From: an uncultured Gammaproteobacteria bacterium
GTDB taxonomy: Bacteria; Pseudomonadota; Gammaproteobacteria; Pseudomonadales; Porticoccaceae
Assembly: GCA_913058345.1 (NCBI GenBank)
Contig: CAJXQR010000002.1
Span: 372,001 to 436,000 of the forward strand
DNA: 64,000 nt
Reading direction: 5' to 3'
Both the position numbers and the translations under genes were made by a program. Position 1 is the first letter of the stretch. Each line of letters starts with the position of its first letter. Below are positions 43,587-51,980 of the stretch, one piece after another. Under the pieces are notes generated by a model. The model was not told the DNA's origin. It ran no database searches and was given only the letters and a program-made list of their open reading frames with translations.

Positions 43587-43991
43587 ATGCCGAAATCTAT
43601 TGAACTGCGGGAGTACATGCGTACGCCGCGCACCATCAAACAAAACGCCACCGTTGCTGAAGCCGCACAGGTCATTATAAATAACCGGGTGTCGGGTATC
43701 GTCGTGGTTGACGATGCAGGTGAGTTGGTCGGCATGTTGTCTGAGCTCGATTGTATGCAAGCCATTGTTAGTACGGTTTACAACGGCGGTACCCCTGGGG
43801 CAGAGATAGTGCGAGACGTGATGACAAAAGAGGTTACTGTTAATCGCCCCAGCGAAGACATTATTTCAGTGGCTGCCGACATGTTAAAGCACAAGCATCG
43901 ACGGCGGCCCATTGTTGACAATGGCAAGCTCGTTGGGCAAATAAGCTGCCGACAATTATTGCGGGCGATTAACGATTTTGGCGGCAAATAG
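43587..43991 (+). CDS. Two-CBS-domain protein
   Basis: The 134-residue protein consists of a Bateman module: the first CBS at about 14-70 (TVAEAAQVIINNRVSGIVVVDDAGELVGMLSE) and the second at about 82-134 (DIISVAADMLKHKHRRRPIVDNGKLVGQISCRQLL). Such stand-alone modules bind AMP, ATP or SAM and sense energy state. GAGGG precedes the ATG. It is divergent from recG. Ligand and target are unknown. Confidence 0.85.
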   Translation: MPKSIELREYMRTPRTIKQNATVAEAAQVIINNRVSGIVVVDDAGELVGMLSELDCMQAIVSTVYNGGTPGAEIVRDVMTKEVTVNRPSEDIISVAADMLKHKHRRRPIVDNGKLVGQISCRQLLRAINDFGGK

Positions 43992-44015
43992 CGATGATAA
44001 TTTAATTGTGATCGT

Positions 44016-45497
44016 TTAGTGAACTCGCTTCGACATTCTCGTGGCCTTTTCTTCTACCTCAAGGCCCAGTTCTTGTGCCAAGGCCTGGGCCGTTTTTTCA
44101 ACCTGCTGACGACTAAACCGGTCGCCGATACGCAGTGCTTCTCCGTTTTTCAGTTTTAGGCCAAGGTTAAAAAACTGATAGTGCTTATTGCCGACGGTCA
44201 TAGCGCCCCGGCTTTCGGTGGTAACGGCTGCTATTTCGTCATAATTCAGTGTTACAAGGTTGCCGCCGAATACACTTTTATAGCGGAATTCGAGGATTGA
44301 TTGACTAAGGCGAAGATAATAATGACGAAAACGACCGCTGATACTGAACCAAAAGATCGCGAAACCAATAAGGCTAAACAGCGCACCGAAGCCCAGCAGG
44401 AATGTTTCCTGCTGTAAGTGACCGATAAAATAGGCCAGGCCGGTGCCGGTGGCCATAAAGCCTAAACCAACAGTCAGTCCAGTACCGAAACCTTTATTGC
44501 GATAATCACCAACAATGGCTTGCTCCTCCCCGTTATCATCCGCAAACAGTGTATGGCTAGAATCAATATCAGTGGCTAATGGTTTAAGCGAGATCCTAAA
44601 GGAAGCACTGGCTTTTTCTGCGGTGGGAAATACAGGCAATTCTATTTGACGTATAAGGTCAACACCGGGCAGTTCAGCACTAATGCGAAGCGTCCATACG
44701 TGGTAGCTGTTGCTGCCTGCGCTGGATTGCGGCAAATCAGCAGGCACTTCAAACAAAAACTGTAGCGTTGTGGAGCGACGACTTTGTAAGGGTTCGAACA
44801 GACTATAGTGCTGCCAGACTATGCTCTGGCTCGAGTTTTTACCCTGACGGTAATGACGCACACAGTCGAGTGACACATTAACAGGCGTACCCGCTGGTAG
44901 CGGCGTTGAGAGGTGAAGGGTGCCGGCCACATCGCCACCAATGGCGCCGGGATAGGGTTCCAGCTTGACTTTCATTTGCCCAAAGCGCCGCCAGTCCAGG
45001 GTTTTATGAATCGCTATGCCTATCAAATATAAACCGACAAGCGGGAATAGCAGAACAAACCAAATCAGCTGATTGCCCTTGTTGAGCTCATCGGGAAGAG
45101 CGAATAGGGCGGGGGCGGCTAATAAGTTCCAGATAATCGCAAAGCCCCAGATGAGGCCACCCGTTAGAGCAAAACTGTCACGCAGTGAATTGGCCGCCCA
45201 TTTCTTTCGCCCTAGCCAAGGGGTATCGCTATCAAGTAAGGCCGCATCGTCACTGGGTTTTTTAAGCCCCCAAAATACGGCCCCACCGCCAATCAGGCTG
45301 AACAGTAAGCCAACAACACCCGCTGCGAGGACAGATTCAAAGTCCTCGCCACTGAGTGGCGGTGATGAAAACAAACGGGGGACCTTGGGTATGACCTTGA
45401 AAATGAGGAGGCCAAGCCCTGGTAGTAAGAAAAAGGCACCAAAAACAGCGAGGAAAATGCTGGTATTGCGTTGTTTTTGCTGATGAGTCACCTGCAC
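44016..45497 (-). CDS. Multi-pass membrane protein of unknown function
   Basis: The 493-residue protein is not recognised. It has membrane segments near 14-34, 55-75, 110-130, 143-163, 338-358 and 366-386. Between segments four and five lies a beta-rich domain (about 175-330; LEPYPGAIGGDVAGTLHLSTPLPAG, then STTLQFLFEVPADLP) with an arrestin-like or immunoglobulin-like rhythm. The tail (about 395-490) is soluble. It resembles unannotated proteins with DUF3592-like topology but I cannot assign it. It is convergent with the CBS gene. Confidence 0.6.
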   Translation of the reverse strand: MQVTHQQKQRNTSIFLAVFGAFFLLPGLGLLIFKVIPKVPRLFSSPPLSGEDFESVLAAGVVGLLFSLIGGGAVFWGLKKPSDDAALLDSDTPWLGRKKWAANSLRDSFALTGGLIWGFAIIWNLLAAPALFALPDELNKGNQLIWFVLLFPLVGLYLIGIAIHKTLDWRRFGQMKVKLEPYPGAIGGDVAGTLHLSTPLPAGTPVNVSLDCVRHYRQGKNSSQSIVWQHYSLFEPLQSRRSTTLQFLFEVPADLPQSSAGSNSYHVWTLRISAELPGVDLIRQIELPVFPTAEKASASFRISLKPLATDIDSSHTLFADDNGEEQAIVGDYRNKGFGTGLTVGLGFMATGTGLAYFIGHLQQETFLLGFGALFSLIGFAIFWFSISGRFRHYYLRLSQSILEFRYKSVFGGNLVTLNYDEIAAVTTESRGAMTVGNKHYQFFNLGLKLKNGEALRIGDRFSRQQVEKTAQALAQELGLEVEEKATRMSKRVH

Positions 45498-45739
45498 TGT
45501 CTATCACCTGAAATATAATGCGGGTAACAATAAGGCTTGCGCTCAGTTCCTGGCGTGCTCTATGCCACAGATATGGACGCACAACTATGGACGAACAACG
45601 CACTTTGCCGGCAAGAAAGGCTGATCGTACGGATCATGACCTTGGGCAGGTGCACAATGCTATTGGTGAGCCGAGAGCGGCTTATGGTGGATGCCTTTAG
45701 AAACGATAATCCTGCTGGATGCACAGTGAAAGATATGAC

Positions 45740-46066
45740 ATGAAAAACAACAATATATTTGCAGCCATACCTCAGCGTCTGGATCAGGAGCTGGTTGAAA
45801 TATTGCTCGAGAACAAAGATCTTTCTATAGAGCGGATTGTTTCTAAAGGGCATACGAGTCCCGCTACGGGGTGGTACGATCAACCGACCAATGAATGGGT
45901 GATGGTGCTGAAAGGTGAAGCGGTGATTGCTTTTGAGGATGAGCCTGACATGAGACTCGTCGCAGGTAGCTATATTGATATTGCCGCTCATAAAAAACAC
46001 AGGGTCAGCTGGACTGATCCGAATAACGAAACGGTTTGGTTGGCTGTGCACTACCCTCATGATTGA
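45740..46066 (+). CDS. Cupin-domain protein
   Basis: The 108-residue single-domain cupin shows WVMVLKGEAVIAFEDEP (motif 1, with a Glu) and GSYIDIAAHKKHRVSWTDP (motif 2, with His). The pattern retains only part of the usual metal-binding His set (AAHKKHRV). It may be a metal-binding enzyme or a small-molecule sensor. The start at 45740 is chosen over an upstream in-frame ATG on length and position. It is likely co-transcribed with the DUF5062 gene 33 bp downstream. Confidence 0.75.
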   Translation: MKNNNIFAAIPQRLDQELVEILLENKDLSIERIVSKGHTSPATGWYDQPTNEWVMVLKGEAVIAFEDEPDMRLVAGSYIDIAAHKKHRVSWTDPNNETVWLAVHYPHD

Positions 46067-46099
46067 GCCGTGCATGGTAATCTTTGTGGAGAGAGGTAA

Positions 46100-46336
46100 T
46101 TGAAAAAACTGAAGAATGAGAAAGAACTCATCAAAAAAGCGATAGCCGAAGGCGTTAAATACGGTGAGTCTAGAGGCGTCGTCGAGTTTGAAGCGACAGA
46201 TTCAGCAAATGAAAAAATAGAATATATTTACCGTTTGTTGGTGCACGATAAAGTGATTCAACCAATACCTGAAGAGGCTATATCGCAGCAAACTATGCGC
46301 CATAAATTGGCGATCTGGGCATCAAAAATGAAATAG
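46100..46336 (+). CDS. DUF5062 family small protein
   Basis: The 78-residue charged protein opens KKLKNEKELIKKAIAEGVKYGESRG and ends MRHKLAIWASKMK, matching the small DUF5062 family of marine gammaproteobacteria. Its function is unknown. The start is a TTG at 46100 with GAGAGG upstream. It lies between the cupin and methyltransferase genes, possibly in one unit. Confidence 0.7.
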   Translation: MKKLKNEKELIKKAIAEGVKYGESRGVVEFEATDSANEKIEYIYRLLVHDKVIQPIPEEAISQQTMRHKLAIWASKMK

Positions 46337-46380
46337 CTTTTTAAAATGAAAGGGTTTTTTAATAGGAATCTGAACGAGTG

Positions 46381-47130
46381 ATGAAAACACAACATTGGTC
46401 TGCCTCAGAATATACCCGGCACGCACACTTCGTATCAGCGATGGCCTCAGAAGTGCTGAGCTTGCTTGACCCCCAGCAGGGTGAGGAAGTTCTCGACCTG
46501 GGCTGTGGCGATGGTGAGCTGGGTACTTATATTCAAGACCAGGGTTGTTCCGTAATCGGCATCGATGCCAGCTCGAGTATGGTCGCTGCGGCTAAAGCGC
46601 GGGGGCTTACTGCCTTACAGGTCGATGGCCATAATATGGCGTTTGAAAATCAATTCGATGCGGTTTTTAGTAACGCGGCGTTGCACTGGTTATTACAGCC
46701 GGAAAGCGTGATCGGCGGTGTGCACCGGGCATTAAAAACAAAGGGTCGTTTTGTTGCGGAGATGGGTGGAGCCGGAAATATTGCGGCGCTCTTATCTGCC
46801 ATGCTGGCTGTGTTTAAGGCGAATCCGGATTTTGGTGTATTTCAAAACCCCTGGTACTTTCCGAGTGCAGAGGAATATCAAGCACTTTTGAAAAAGGCGG
46901 GTTTTCATGTGGAGAAGATCGAGTTAGTTTCCCGACCAACACCTCTGGCCAGCGGTCTCGACAAATGGCTGGAAATTTTTGCCGATAGTATTGCTAGTCA
47001 ATTGAGTGATGAGCAAAAAAGACTTTTTTTTAATGGGGTAAAAATAAAGTTAAAGCCAGCGCTTTACAGTCAACAAAAAGGCTGGGTTGCCGACTATGTC
47101 AGGCTTAGATTTAAGGCCATAAAATTGTAG
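46381..47130 (+). CDS. Class I SAM-dependent methyltransferase
   Basis: The 249-residue product has the Rossmann methyltransferase core: EEVLDLGCGDGELGTYI (motif I, SAM binding), VIGIDASSSMVAAAKARG, FDAVFSNAALHWLLQPESVIGGVHRALK and GRFVAEMGGAGN. This layout is the Methyltransf_11/trans-aconitate methyltransferase-like group with substrates ranging from small acids to lipids. No specific substrate is evident. The ATG at 46381 directly follows an in-frame GTG. A terminator follows. Confidence 0.85.
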   Translation: MKTQHWSASEYTRHAHFVSAMASEVLSLLDPQQGEEVLDLGCGDGELGTYIQDQGCSVIGIDASSSMVAAAKARGLTALQVDGHNMAFENQFDAVFSNAALHWLLQPESVIGGVHRALKTKGRFVAEMGGAGNIAALLSAMLAVFKANPDFGVFQNPWYFPSAEEYQALLKKAGFHVEKIELVSRPTPLASGLDKWLEIFADSIASQLSDEQKRLFFNGVKIKLKPALYSQQKGWVADYVRLRFKAIKL

Positions 47131-47215
47131 TATTGTTATTTCAGTGATGCTCTACGTTCTGGTATTTAATACAATTTCATGGGTATGTTTGATAAAAGAA
47201 TAATAAGGGCCTAAG

Positions 47216-47252
47216 AAAAACCCGACGCCAATAAAATACAGTCGGGTTTTAT
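47216..47252. terminator. Bidirectional intrinsic terminator
   Basis: AAAAACCCGAC and GTCGGGTTTTAT form a stem with A- and T-runs on either side of a 14-nt loop, between the convergent methyltransferase and hydrolase genes. Confidence 0.9.
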
Positions 47253-47268
47253 TTTTTCGGATTGTTAA

Positions 47269-48060
47269 CTACCCGAGTTTGCCGATAGCATTAACAACCG
47301 CCGCGGTTTGTTCGACCATTACCATATGCCCGGCTTCAGGAATGGTGATTAATTCGCTGCCCGGAATGGCTTTATTAAAAGCCTCGGCATAGGGTTGGCC
47401 TATTAATTTATCAGACTCGCCCCATATCAGCAGCGTTTTAGCGTTTAGCCGATACAGGCGCTCACTTAAACCACGCTCGGGAATGGGGAAAAGAATTTTG
47501 CCCGCCATACCTAGCTGTCGTGCATTCTGTACCAGAAAACTTTGTAGAAATACCGGGTCAGAAAAATCTGCTCCAGCCGTCATCATGGCGCCACCAGCGA
47601 CGGGGTCGTGGAACATTAACTCGGGTAGCTCATAGGGCATAGCGGCAAACACATCCGGGATGGGATGTTCGTCGAGCCACAGCCCGGCGGAAGAAATTAA
47701 ACACAGTTTGTCGACATCATTGGGTATTACCGAGGCTATTTCTGAGGCGATCATCCCCCCCATGGAGTGTCCGACGACGATAGGCTTGTCGAGGTCCAGG
47801 GCCATCATGACATCGTGGCAGTGCAGAGTGAAGTCGAGCATGGTGCGGATATTTTCACATTCTTCGGATTCGCCATAGCCCGGTAATAGCGGTGCGTAGA
47901 CGTGATATTTCTCTGCCAGTGCATTTAGAAAGGGGTTGTCGGCTGTAATACCACCAGCACCGTGTAAAAAGAATAAATCGGGGCCACTGCCGCCTTCGAT
48001 TAAATGAATGTCGGCGCGGGGCGCTTTAAATGTACGTAGTTTCATGCTTTCTGTTTCCAT
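47269..48060 (-). CDS. Alpha/beta hydrolase
   Basis: The 263-residue protein has the alpha/beta-hydrolase fold with the catalytic triad visible: the nucleophile elbow VVGHSMGGMIAS (Ser near 95), an Asp in LLIWGESDKLIGQ (near 215) and His in PEAGHMVMVEQ (near 245). The oxyanion region is LFFLHGAGG. It begins two bases after the upstream LLM gene stop, so the two are co-translated. The family includes C-C bond hydrolases and esterases, and an LLM flavoenzyme partner suggests a two-step oxidative degradation. Substrate unknown. Confidence 0.87.
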   Translation of the reverse strand: METESMKLRTFKAPRADIHLIEGGSGPDLFFLHGAGGITADNPFLNALAEKYHVYAPLLPGYGESEECENIRTMLDFTLHCHDVMMALDLDKPIVVGHSMGGMIASEIASVIPNDVDKLCLISSAGLWLDEHPIPDVFAAMPYELPELMFHDPVAGGAMMTAGADFSDPVFLQSFLVQNARQLGMAGKILFPIPERGLSERLYRLNAKTLLIWGESDKLIGQPYAEAFNKAIPGSELITIPEAGHMVMVEQTAAVVNAIGKLG

Positions 48061-48062
48061 GA

Positions 48063-49316
48063 TTAGGCCCCCTCGTTTGTGGGTTTACGATCAGAAATTG
48101 GCCCCGGTGTCGCCCGCTTTTCCAGCGGCGTTGGCCAGAAACGACTGTCATCGGCGTAGTCGGGCCACATATTGCGTAGTCCGGGCATGACTTTTTCAGC
48201 AAATAATTGGCTGGAGTACTTGGTTTTATCCATTGGCATATCGCCGACATGCATGAGACAGAAAATATTGCCAACATTGAGCCCCTTGATCAGGTCCTCC
48301 ATGCGTTCACGCACGGTGTCGGGGCTACCGGCAATCACATAACCTTCATCCACTAGCTGTTTCCAGGGCATGTGGGCGGCTTCACCGAGATTGGGACTGA
48401 ACTGCGACAGGGCTCCGGCTTTTATGGTTTTAATGGTGCGGTAGCCCGGTGCATCGGCAAAGCCGGGGGCCACGTGCAGGCAGCGATTAAAGAAATAGCT
48501 GACGTGATCTTTGTAAAGTTTTTCTGCTTCAGCATCGGTGTCGGCGACGCAAATGGTTTGGGCAAAGCCCGCGCGGTAGGGTGACTCGTCTGGCTCGTTG
48601 CGCTCCGTCAGCCTGTCCCAATAACCTTGTAACAAAGCCTTAGCGCGGATGTACCCTGAAAAGCTCAAATAGGAATAAGAGTAGGTATTGTCGAGGCAAA
48701 AATCGTAAGTCTCCACCGAGCCGCCACCGGGGACATGGATGGGTGGCGGATTCTGGATAGGCTTGGGCCAGGTGTTCACATAGCGCAGCTTGGTATAGCG
48801 GCCATTCCAGGCGAAAGGCTTTGGGTCAGACCAGGCGCGTTTGATCAGATCGTGAGCTTCTTGATAGCGCTCGCGGCTGAGTGCCGGAATGTCACCATAG
48901 CAGTAGTTGATATCCATGGACGAGCCAACGGGGAACCCGGCTACCAAACGTCCGCCGGTAATCACGTCGAGCATGGCAAACTCTTCCGCTACTCGGGTCG
49001 GTGGGTTGTAAAGACCCAGTGAGTTGCCGAGTACCACAATGGCGGCATTAAGGGCGCGTCGAGAAATTGCCGCCGCAATGATATTGGGTGAGGGCATTAG
49101 GCCGTAGGCATTTTGGTGATGCTCATTAACGCCAATACCGTCAAAACCGAGGGCGTCGGCATATTCCAGCATGTCCATATAGTCGTTATAGACGTCATGA
49201 CCCTTCACCGGATCGTAAAGCCTGGAATCAATATCGACCCAGACAGATTTGTGCTTTTGACGGAAATCCGCTGGCAAATGAGGCCAGGGCATTAGGTTGA
49301 ACCAGGTAAATTTCAT
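48063..49316 (-). CDS. LLM-class flavin-dependent oxidoreductase, paired with a hydrolase
   Basis: This 417-residue luciferase-like TIM-barrel protein, paralogous to the gene at 14.9-16.2 kb, has GFDGIGVNEHHQNAYGLMPSP, AAIVVLGNSLGLYNPPTRVAEEFAMLD and GGRLVAGFPVGSSMD. The lid region near residue 320 (AGSPDTVRERMEDLIKGLNVGNI) is usual. It oxygenates an unknown substrate using reduced flavin. AGGGGAA precedes the ATG. It is co-transcribed with the downstream alpha/beta hydrolase, two bases away. Confidence 0.87.
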   Translation of the reverse strand: MKFTWFNLMPWPHLPADFRQKHKSVWVDIDSRLYDPVKGHDVYNDYMDMLEYADALGFDGIGVNEHHQNAYGLMPSPNIIAAAISRRALNAAIVVLGNSLGLYNPPTRVAEEFAMLDVITGGRLVAGFPVGSSMDINYCYGDIPALSRERYQEAHDLIKRAWSDPKPFAWNGRYTKLRYVNTWPKPIQNPPPIHVPGGGSVETYDFCLDNTYSYSYLSFSGYIRAKALLQGYWDRLTERNEPDESPYRAGFAQTICVADTDAEAEKLYKDHVSYFFNRCLHVAPGFADAPGYRTIKTIKAGALSQFSPNLGEAAHMPWKQLVDEGYVIAGSPDTVRERMEDLIKGLNVGNIFCLMHVGDMPMDKTKYSSQLFAEKVMPGLRNMWPDYADDSRFWPTPLEKRATPGPISDRKPTNEGA

Positions 49317-49804
49317 CGTGTTCCCCTGTCAGTTGATGATAATTATTAGTCTGAAAAGGTGTTGAATAACGCGGTGGCAAACAGTCCTGCGGATAAATCA
49401 TACCGCCTAAAGAAGGGTCAAACTATTGTCATAAGGCATGATTTGTGACCACTCTAATTGCAGTGGACGGGGGTGGGCTGTCAGAGTGCAGTCAGGAAGC
49501 ATTAATCAATTAGCGCGACGAGCTGCACGCCAGTGGCGCTGTCAGCAGGCAATGATAGTTTTCAAAAATGGCCTGCAATCAAGAGGAGGGGTGCAAGCCG
49601 GAGTAGCGTACTCGTTGAAACGAAAGGTATGTTTGAGTACCGGTGGTGAATGTGCGGCGTCTGCTTATCCCTTTGGGTCTGGGTGTAGGCGTTTTTTCGG
49701 CAAGTTTGTAATGTCGGCGCGTCGGCTTGTGAAATGTTACAGCCCTCATCCGTGAGAGTCTGCAGGTGTCGCTTGTCTTGGTGAATGGCCCTTTTTAGCC
49801 GATA
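49317..49804. other. 488-bp gap without a supported gene
   Basis: Only a 105-codon frame (49438-49755, plus strand) is present. It is rich in Cys, Arg and Ser, has no ribosome-binding site and looks non-coding. Both strands carry many stops. The region must contain the LLM promoter near its left end. An eroded gene is possible but not shown. Confidence 0.45.
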
Positions 49805-50230
49805 TTATTGGACATTTATGCCTTGCTCTTTAGCATAAATAGCATATTTCATGTCGTCTTTAAGAATATGATTGGTCAACCACTGATTCAAAAAAACCAC
49901 TAGCTCTGGGTGAATGTCAGTAATACTCTCAGTTTTAAGTCGATCCTTAAAGACTTCTACAGCGTCAAATATTTTCCTATGGGCTATTTTATGCTCTTCC
50001 GTCTCAGGGAATGGAATTTGCTTGAAAAGCACTAATTCTTCGTACATAAAATGGACTTTGGTGTAATTTACCAACTTTTCAATAACGTTTAATGTTGTGC
50101 GTACTTTAAAGTTTTCATCTTTGTGTATTGCTTCATCGAGCTCATTGATACATTTGATAAGCACTTGATGCTGTCTATCGATGCTACCAATGCCCAGAGA
50201 TAATCGTTCGCTCCAATTCATGCGTGACAT
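49805..50230 (-). CDS. Bacteriohemerythrin
   Basis: The 141-residue four-helix protein binds O2 at a di-iron site. All expected ligands are present: H21 (SIDRQHQVL), H60 and E64 (KVHFMYEE), H80 and H84 (TEEHKIAHRK), H121 and D126 (TNHILKDDMKYA). The opening NWSERLSLGIGSID is canonical. The gene is monocistronic, with over 400 bp of intergenic sequence on either side. A role in oxygen storage, delivery or sensing is inferred from the family. A second, truncated hemerythrin lies at 60.6-60.9 kb. Confidence 0.92.
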   Translation of the reverse strand: MSRMNWSERLSLGIGSIDRQHQVLIKCINELDEAIHKDENFKVRTTLNVIEKLVNYTKVHFMYEELVLFKQIPFPETEEHKIAHRKIFDAVEVFKDRLKTESITDIHPELVVFLNQWLTNHILKDDMKYAIYAKEQGINVQ

Positions 50231-50651
50231 AATAACCCTGTAAAAAAAGGGGGCATGGTAATTTGTTTTGTAGATGCTGTCGTTTTCTTTTTTAATAAAC
50301 GAACCTTGTAGCTTTGTAAGTGGCTACGGCCTCACATAAATGAAAATAATTCATGCGAACGCGCAATGTATGTCGCTTGTGAAATACCACTCAGGGTGTA
50401 GATAGCAGGGGACAAACGATGCTGATTAGCTTGAGAACGTCTTTATCTATCCTGTAGAGAGGTGTTTAAGCCCGATGCAGTGGATCACCTGTACTGCCAT
50501 TTTTGGACACTCCGCTTAATGAATGCCCGACGAGAAAGCATTTTACTAGCCTGTATTGACACCTTGTGACTTTTGCACTTCTCGTCTCGTGATAGATATA
50601 GTCATGCCAGCCTGTCACCGGATTCCCCGGTAAACAGGTAGCGCAACTTGC
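50231..50651. other. 421-bp gap; hairpin near the FrnE-like gene end
   Basis: There is no credible coding frame. CCCGGTA (50626-50632) and TACCGGG (50653-50659) form a long-loop stem that overlaps the stop of the leftward DsbA-family gene and could take part in its termination. The remainder presumably holds the hemerythrin promoter. Confidence 0.4.
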
Positions 50652-51308
50652 CTACCGGGTTTTGTCCGCCTCACTATCTTTGCTGTCAAGGCGATTAATA
50701 GCAGCGAGAAACACCTCGCTTTGCTGGCCGCCACTGAGAATAAATTGCCCATCCAGGCTAAACGAGGGCACACTACTGATGCCCTGTTGGCGAGAGAAAG
50801 TCATCAATTTTTGTACATCGTCAGTACCGTCATTACTATTTAAGTAAGTGTTTACTTTCTCTTTAGCCATTCCTATTTGTGCAGCGATAGTGCTGAGTGT
50901 CTCTGTATCGCCGACATCTCGGTTGTCACAGAAGTAGGCCTGGAAGATCGCTTCACTGAGGGCGTTTTGTCGATTTGCGCCCCCTTCTTGAAAGGCAAGG
51001 TGAAGTAAGCGGTGGGCTTTTAGTGTGTTCGCCCCGCGCTCTATGCCCTCAAGGTTCATACGAATCCCAGCGGCATTGGCGGCCTGAGTGATTTGTGCAA
51101 ACATCATTTGGATGCGGGCTTTACCGTATTTACCTTCGATTGTTTCAATATAGTTGTAGCCCTCAAGTGGCGCCTCTGGGTGAAGCTGGTAGGGAAACCA
51201 TTGCACCTCATAGTCGATATCGGGGCGCTGAGCCATGGCCGCTTCAAGGTTCCTTTTGCCAATGTAGCACCAGGGGCAAACCACATCGGAAATAATATCA
51301 ATTTTCAT
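50652..51308 (-). CDS. DsbA-family oxidoreductase, FrnE-like (cytoplasmic)
   Basis: The 218-residue thioredoxin-fold protein has CPWC in IISDVVCPWCYIGKRNLEAA near residue 11 and the cis-Pro loop in ISSVPSFSLDGQFILSGGQ near 185. It has no signal peptide, as in FrnE-type members (polyketide double-bond isomerase, 2-hydroxychromene-2-carboxylate isomerase-like). These act in the cytoplasm, some in oxidative-stress defence. A dithiol oxidoreductase or isomerase role is likely, substrate unknown. It is divergent from the MOSC gene. Confidence 0.87.
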   Translation of the reverse strand: MKIDIISDVVCPWCYIGKRNLEAAMAQRPDIDYEVQWFPYQLHPEAPLEGYNYIETIEGKYGKARIQMMFAQITQAANAAGIRMNLEGIERGANTLKAHRLLHLAFQEGGANRQNALSEAIFQAYFCDNRDVGDTETLSTIAAQIGMAKEKVNTYLNSNDGTDDVQKLMTFSRQQGISSVPSFSLDGQFILSGGQQSEVFLAAINRLDSKDSEADKTR

Positions 51309-51431
51309 CGTATGAGCCTTCTTTGGGTCGTATTAACTGTCGTTTTGAGTCTAGCACCAGAGTAGAGGATGACACAGCACAGCAGGTTTTGTTAAATAGG
51401 CGCTTAGAAATAGACGTGAGGCAGGTATTCC

Positions 51432-51878
51432 ATGGCCAGTTTGCAAGGCATCGCTTATCGGCTGAAGTCGAAAGGTGAGATGTATGAGCGTAGTCATACG
51501 ACGGTAACACCTGAAAAGGGTGTTGAAAATGATTACCGGGGCCACCCCCATAACCGGCAAGTTACGGTGCTCAGTATTGACGATTGGCGGCGGGCCTGTG
51601 AGGAGCTGGGTGCTGATTTGCATTGGACCACTCGCCGCGCGAATCTCTTGGTTGAGGGCATCAGTTTTAGTCCCACATCGGTTGGGGATATTGTTCAAAT
51701 TGGCGATCTACGCTTACAAATTACCCGCGAGACCGACCCCTGCCAACGGATGGAAGATGCGAAACCGGGTTTGATGAAAGCCCTCACCCCCGACTGGCGC
51801 GGCGGGGCTTGCTGCCGGGTGATCAGTGGCGGTGATATTGCTGTGGGTGATTCTGTGGAGCTCGTGCCCCATCGTTAA
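51432..51878 (+). CDS. MOSC-domain protein
   Basis: The 148-residue protein is a single MOSC domain (molybdenum cofactor sulfurase C-terminal). It has RRANLLVEGISFSPTSVGDIVQIGDLRLQITRETDPC, with the invariant Cys that in related proteins carries or binds sulfur or Mo cofactor, and GGACCRVISGGDIAVGD. Stand-alone MOSC proteins (YiiM/YuaD-like) reduce N-hydroxylated compounds or handle Moco-sulfur. The substrate is not predictable. AGGCAGG precedes the ATG. Confidence 0.85.
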   Translation: MASLQGIAYRLKSKGEMYERSHTTVTPEKGVENDYRGHPHNRQVTVLSIDDWRRACEELGADLHWTTRRANLLVEGISFSPTSVGDIVQIGDLRLQITRETDPCQRMEDAKPGLMKALTPDWRGGACCRVISGGDIAVGDSVELVPHR

Positions 51879-51980
51879 TCACTTGAGACGGTAGGGAGCC
51901 AGGGAAGGCCAGATCCTCTATCGGCAGCGCCAGTACCGAAAACGACTGATACTGGTCGGACGGCAGGCTACACTCTATCG

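Noticed and set aside
49438-49755. 105-codon frame in the LLM-hemerythrin gap
   Set aside because: There is no ribosome-binding site, composition is Cys/Arg/Ser-rich and no motif was recognised.
50490-50530. Sequence resembling an insertion-sequence end (TGTACTGCC then GGACACTCC)
   Set aside because: No matching inverted partner, target duplication or transposase frame was found within reach.
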